Source of the DNA: Planctomycetaceae bacterium
Lineage (GTDB): Bacteria > Planctomycetota > Planctomycetia > Planctomycetales > Planctomycetaceae
Assembly: GCA_015485495.1 (NCBI GenBank)
Contig: WFTL01000170.1
Location: 1 to 59,570, forward strand
DNA length: 59,570 nucleotides
Reading direction: 5' to 3'
This document shows positions 56,551-59,570 of this stretch, piece after piece. Numbering within the stretch: the first letter of the stretch is position 1; each line of letters starts with the position of its first letter. Below the pieces are notes generated by a model that worked only from the letters and a program-made list of their open reading frames with translations, did not search any database and was not told the DNA's origin. The translations under genes and the position numbers were made by a program.

Positions 56551-57006
56551 GAAACGCCCCTGTTGAGAATCAGGACGATGGAGGCCGTCCGGAACGGCTC
56601 GTGTGAACACCTCAGGCGAGGCTGCCTGAACAGGGTGGAGCATACCGCATTCGGACGAATGTGCCACCAGGTGCTGTCAGAGGAGGCAGTTCTGGAAAAG
56701 TCTGCGGGGCGGGGAATCCGTTCCGATTGCCGAATCTGTCATGCGGACGGTTTCGGTTCGTGTGAGGAAAATGAGAAAAACGGATCCGGTGTCGGGGAGA
56801 ACGGAATGAGGCCGCCGATACGAACGTCTGGATCAGACGGATTTCGCCGTTTGCGCGAATCGGTGAGATCTGCCGGTGATTCACGATTGCAGTGACTCCG
56901 AATCATCGCGTGGCAGCCCAGGGAGGGCTGGCGAAGCAGTCTCAGGAGGGGGAGCAGACTGCTTCGTGTGTGTTTCCAGAATTCTCGTGTTCAAGGAAGT
57001 GATGAG
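56551..57006. other. Intergenic region and porin leader
   Basis: 456 bp between the divergent glycosylase and porin genes. The left part would encode the N-terminal extension of the glycosylase if its upstream ATG were used. The right part carries two tandem hairpins (56914-56966) and the porin Shine-Dalgarno AAGGAAG (56993-56999, 7 nt before the ATG). No clear promoter is seen. Confidence 0.55.
56914..56966 (+). promoter_or_regulatory. Two tandem hairpins in the porin 5' leader with purine-rich loops
   Basis: Hairpin 1: CAGCCC/GGGCTG with loop AGGGA (56914-56930). Hairpin 2: perfect 11-bp stem CGAAGCAGTCT/AGACTGCTTCG with a 13-nt loop rich in AGGAGGGGG (56932-56966). They end 40 nt before the porin ATG. 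The loops resemble exposed GGA motifs of the kind bound by CsrA-type regulators; they could equally protect the transcript 5' end. Confidence 0.55.
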
Positions 57007-58284
57007 ATGATCCGTCGATCATGGAAGACATTCCTGGCGGGCATGGCGATGGCCGGACTTTCCGTGTCCGGATCGGCATTCGCCGGTGAGGAGTGCTGTA
57101 CCCCGACCTCCTGCGGTCCGGACTGCAACCAGTGTGAAGAAATCTTTTCCGGCGCCTGTCAGGATCTCACCGATCAGCTTGCTCAGATGAGCTGCTGCAG
57201 TGAATCGTCCTGCTGTGCTCCGGTTTCCGTTCTGGAATGTGCCGAAGATGCCTGTGGCGAAGGCTGTCTGACCGGTGAGAGCGGCAGCGGGATCAATTTC
57301 GGCGGCTGGGTCCAGATGGGCTACCACGACGGCGTGACACCGAACGGGGTCACTGCTTTCGACGCCGGTTCCTTCAACAACCACCCCAACCGGCTCAATC
57401 TGCAGCAGGGCTGGCTGTACGCTGAAAAAGTCGCTGACGGAAGCAGTGGTCTCGACTGGGGTTTCCGCATCGACACGATGTACGGTGTGGATGCCGCTGA
57501 CACTCAGGCATTCAGCAATCCGGTGAATGCTGCCGGACTGCCGACCGGATGGGATACCAGTTTCAACAATGGTCAGTACGGCTGGGCGATTCCTCAGGCG
57601 TACGTCGAACTGGCCCAGGGGGACTGGAGCGTGATCATCGGTCACTTCTATACGCTCGTCGGATACGAAGTGGTTCCCGCTCCCAACAATTTCTTCTACA
57701 GCCATTCGCTGACGATGTTCAACAGCGAACCGTTTACGCACACCGGTGCGGTGGCCACGTACACGGTCGATGACGATACGGAAATCTACATGGGCTGGAC
57801 GGCCGGATGGGATACCGGGTTCGCCCGCCGCAACGACGGCAGCAACTTCCTGGGCGGATTCAGCACCGCACTGGGCGACAAAGTGACGTTCACGTACATC
57901 ACCACGGCCGGAGAATTCGGAGCTCGCAACAACGGGTATTCTCACAGCATGGTGTTCGACGTGGCGGTCAGCGAGAAGGTCAACTATGTGCTGCAGAGCG
58001 ATCTGGTGTCGACGAACTCACCAACCACCGGTCCCTTCGCCGCTCCTGGCGAAGACGTGGGGATCAACCAGTACCTGTTCTACACGGTGGATGAAAAAAT
58101 CAAGCTGGGAACCCGTGTGGAATGGTGGAAGCGAGACGGCAACTCTCAGTATGCCGCAACCTTCGGCGTCAACATCAAGCCGATGGAGAACCTGATCATC
58201 CGTCCGGAATGGCGGTACGACTGGAGCGTACCGGTTCTGGGCACCGAACCCACCTTCGGTGTGGATGCGATCCTGACGTTCTGA
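57007..58284 (+). CDS. Outer-membrane beta-barrel porin with Cys-rich N-terminus
   Basis: 425 residues. Signal peptide to about residue 26 (cleavage after GSAFA). The mature N-terminus (30-87) holds 13 Cys residues, then none occur in the rest. From ~95 a series of amphipathic beta strands (INFGGWVQMGYHDG to GVDAILTF, ending in Phe) marks a barrel, most like OmpL/BBP2-type porins of planctomycetes. It probably forms an outer-membrane pore, with the Cys segment crosslinked to itself or other envelope proteins. A strong Shine-Dalgarno and a downstream terminator suggest high, monocistronic expression. Confidence 0.82.
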   Translation: MIRRSWKTFLAGMAMAGLSVSGSAFAGEECCTPTSCGPDCNQCEEIFSGACQDLTDQLAQMSCCSESSCCAPVSVLECAEDACGEGCLTGESGSGINFGGWVQMGYHDGVTPNGVTAFDAGSFNNHPNRLNLQQGWLYAEKVADGSSGLDWGFRIDTMYGVDAADTQAFSNPVNAAGLPTGWDTSFNNGQYGWAIPQAYVELAQGDWSVIIGHFYTLVGYEVVPAPNNFFYSHSLTMFNSEPFTHTGAVATYTVDDDTEIYMGWTAGWDTGFARRNDGSNFLGGFSTALGDKVTFTYITTAGEFGARNNGYSHSMVFDVAVSEKVNYVLQSDLVSTNSPTTGPFAAPGEDVGINQYLFYTVDEKIKLGTRVEWWKRDGNSQYAATFGVNIKPMENLIIRPEWRYDWSVPVLGTEPTFGVDAILTF

Positions 58285-58313
58285 GAACGTCTGTCGATTC
58301 GGGAATGACGGGG

Positions 58314-58350
58314 CGGCCCGGCTTTCTTCACCAGGAGGCCGGGCCGTTCT
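58314..58350. terminator. Terminator-like hairpin downstream of the porin
   Basis: Perfect 9-bp stem CGGCCCGGC (58314-58322) / GCCGGGCCG (58338-58346), 15-nt loop, followed by TTCT on the plus strand. It lies 30 bp after the porin stop and between convergent genes, so it may act for both. Confidence 0.6.
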
Positions 58351-58400
58351 CTGCGCAGAAAGCGGATGCGGCCCGGAACCTTCCAGGTGGGATCAGCCGG

Positions 58401-59444
58401 CTACCAGCGGTCGATCGGGCCGGAGGGAACCGAAATGCGGGCATCCGTCAGAATGCCGCTGCGGTTTCCGTCCACCGGTCCTTCCTGGCGGATCTTCAAC
58501 AGGGCGGCATCGAATTCCGCACGTGTTCGAACCTTCTGAAAATCACCCCGCAGCCGTTTGCGCACCCGCATTCCCTTGAGATACCAGTGGGCCATTTTTC
58601 GGAACAGAACGATGGCCCGCTCGCTGCCGAAACGCTTTTCCAGAAATTCGAACTGACGAATCATCAGCTCCAGACGATCATCGAACGAACCGGCCGGCGA
58701 CCATCGCCCGGTTCGTTCCCATTCATCGAGCTGCCGAAAAATCCAGGGATTGGCCAGTGCCGCACGGCCGATCGAAACGGCATGGCAGCCGGTCTGCCGA
58801 ATCATTTCGGCCGCATCGGCCACACTGCGGACGTCGCCGTTTCCCACGACGGGAATGCGTTCCACCGCGTCCACTACCTGGCGGATGCCGGACAGGGAGA
58901 CCGAGCCGCTGAATCCCTGGGCGCGTGTGCGGCCGTGAATCACCACGGCACAGACGCCCGCCTGTTCGAACTCACGGGCGAAAAACGGAGCCGTCAGATG
59001 CGTTTCATCCCAGCCCAGACGCATTTTGACGCTGACCGGGATGCGAACGGCATCCACCACTCGTGTGACCAGATCGATCGCCTCATCGGCCCGGCACATC
59101 AGTCCGGCACCGGCGCCGCCACCGGCAATCCGCTGCACCGGGCAGCCCATATTCAGGTCGATCGTATCCACGCCGGACGTTTCCAGAAACTGAGCGGCCG
59201 CGGCCATGGCACCGGGGTCGCTTCCGAATATCTGGACGGCGAACGGACGATCCCGTTCGTGCGTTTCGATCATCTGCATGGTCCGCTCGCTGCGGGACAG
59301 CAGAGCACGACAGCTGATCAGGTCCGTCGTGGCCAGTCCCACACCGCCCAGCGTCCGCACGATCACCCGGAACGGCAGCGTTGTGAAACCGGCCAGAGGC
59401 GAGAGCAGATATCGGGTGGGAAGGCGCAGCGAGCCCCAGTGCAC
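58401..59444 (-). CDS. tRNA-dihydrouridine synthase
   Basis: A 347-residue Dus-family FMN enzyme reducing uridine to dihydrouridine in tRNA. The N-terminal LLSPLAGFTTLPFR, the catalytic Cys in NMGCPVQRI, VSVKMRLGW, VVIHGRTRAQGFSG and VVGNGDVRS with GCHAVSIGRAAL are family signatures, most like the DusB group. The GTG at 59444 gives a normal N-terminus but has a poor Shine-Dalgarno, and the frame stays open to the window edge, so the true start may lie further upstream. Confidence 0.9.
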   Translation of the reverse strand: MHWGSLRLPTRYLLSPLAGFTTLPFRVIVRTLGGVGLATTDLISCRALLSRSERTMQMIETHERDRPFAVQIFGSDPGAMAAAAQFLETSGVDTIDLNMGCPVQRIAGGGAGAGLMCRADEAIDLVTRVVDAVRIPVSVKMRLGWDETHLTAPFFAREFEQAGVCAVVIHGRTRAQGFSGSVSLSGIRQVVDAVERIPVVGNGDVRSVADAAEMIRQTGCHAVSIGRAALANPWIFRQLDEWERTGRWSPAGSFDDRLELMIRQFEFLEKRFGSERAIVLFRKMAHWYLKGMRVRKRLRGDFQKVRTRAEFDAALLKIRQEGPVDGNRSGILTDARISVPSGPIDRW

Positions 59445-59570
59445 CGGACCGCGGAATGCCGGACGGACAACCGTATCGGCATCGGTCGTCGTTCCGCAGT
59501 GGTGATCGGCGGGATCCGTGCTGGAAACAGAACCGCGAATGGGGCTACTCCGGCGGAGGCTGTGCGGGGC
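59445..59570. other. Right window edge, nothing recognised
   Basis: 126 bp upstream of the dihydrouridine synthase. The frame of that gene stays open to the edge. No promoter or other gene is visible. Confidence 0.4.

Noticed and set aside
1-59570. Mobile elements, CRISPR arrays or prophage
   Set aside because: No transposase, integrase, phage structural gene, regular spaced repeat or terminal inverted repeat was found; the content looks like core chromosome.

Overview
This window is about 59.6 kb of high-GC bacterial chromosome. Its gene content points to a planctomycete (Planctomycetales-like): repeated MoxR / DUF58 / VWA / two-VWA 'glutamine-amidotransferase-like' membrane protein clusters, a zinc-ribbon membrane protein with Ser-rich and acidic linkers, two beta-barrel outer-membrane proteins (one with a Cys-rich N-terminus), separate coaB and coaC genes, and a FAD oxidoreductase with a golvesin-like C-terminal domain. 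The phylum assignment is an inference from family recognition. I see no rRNA, tRNA, CRISPR array, insertion sequence or integrase, and no region whose base or codon use looks clearly foreign.

Layout. (1) 22-4857, minus strand: a housekeeping run, tpiA-secG-yicC-gmk-rpoZ-coaC-coaB-parvulin. (2) 5238-8253: a zinc-ribbon membrane protein and a periplasmic rhodanese (plus), then a patatin-like phospholipase (minus). (3) 8284-10404, minus: leuC-leuD of leucine biosynthesis. (4) 10688-14807, plus: a cupin, an exported FAD oxidoreductase and rhamnulokinase. (5) 14865-33377, plus: a 12-gene array with mostly overlapping or touching genes. It holds an ABC ATPase, an NHL-repeat protein, a two-VWA membrane protein, a MoxR ATPase, a DUF58 protein, a BatA-like VWA membrane protein, and then two consecutive modules of [two-TM auxiliary protein + ABC ATPase + ABC-2 permease]. 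(6) 33417-34499, minus: a PPOX-type flavoprotein and a GNAT acetyltransferase. (7) 34708-38182, plus: thyX, a small hypothetical, a TatD-like hydrolase, a CoA-binding protein and cmoB, each overlapping the next. (8) 38076-44629, minus: a second MoxR-DUF58-BatA-like-two-VWA cluster, paralogous to the core of region 5. (9) 44752-49093: a solitary MvaI/BcnI-type nuclease with an apparent signal peptide (plus), then a beta-barrel outer-membrane protein and altronate dehydratase (minus). (10) 49425-53313, plus: a ketosynthase pair, one with the catalytic triad and one without, and a 3-hydroxyacyl-CoA dehydrogenase. (11) 53590-59444: a purple-acid-phosphatase-like protein, a CBS protein, family 4 uracil-DNA glycosylase, a Cys-rich porin and a tRNA dihydrouridine synthase.

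The most notable content is the pair of MoxR/VWA clusters about 5 kb apart and in opposite orientation, with the first one joined to two ABC-exporter modules. MoxR AAA+ ATPases are thought to act as chaperones on VWA proteins. I infer a cell-envelope assembly or remodelling machine in which MoxR acts on the DUF58/VWA proteins and the ABC modules act at the same membrane; the substrate is unknown. The second notable item is the MvaI/BcnI-fold nuclease, which has no partner methyltransferase here and carries a hydrophobic leader. The third is the ketosynthase pair, in which the first partner has lost its nucleophilic Cys and one His, like a chain-length factor.
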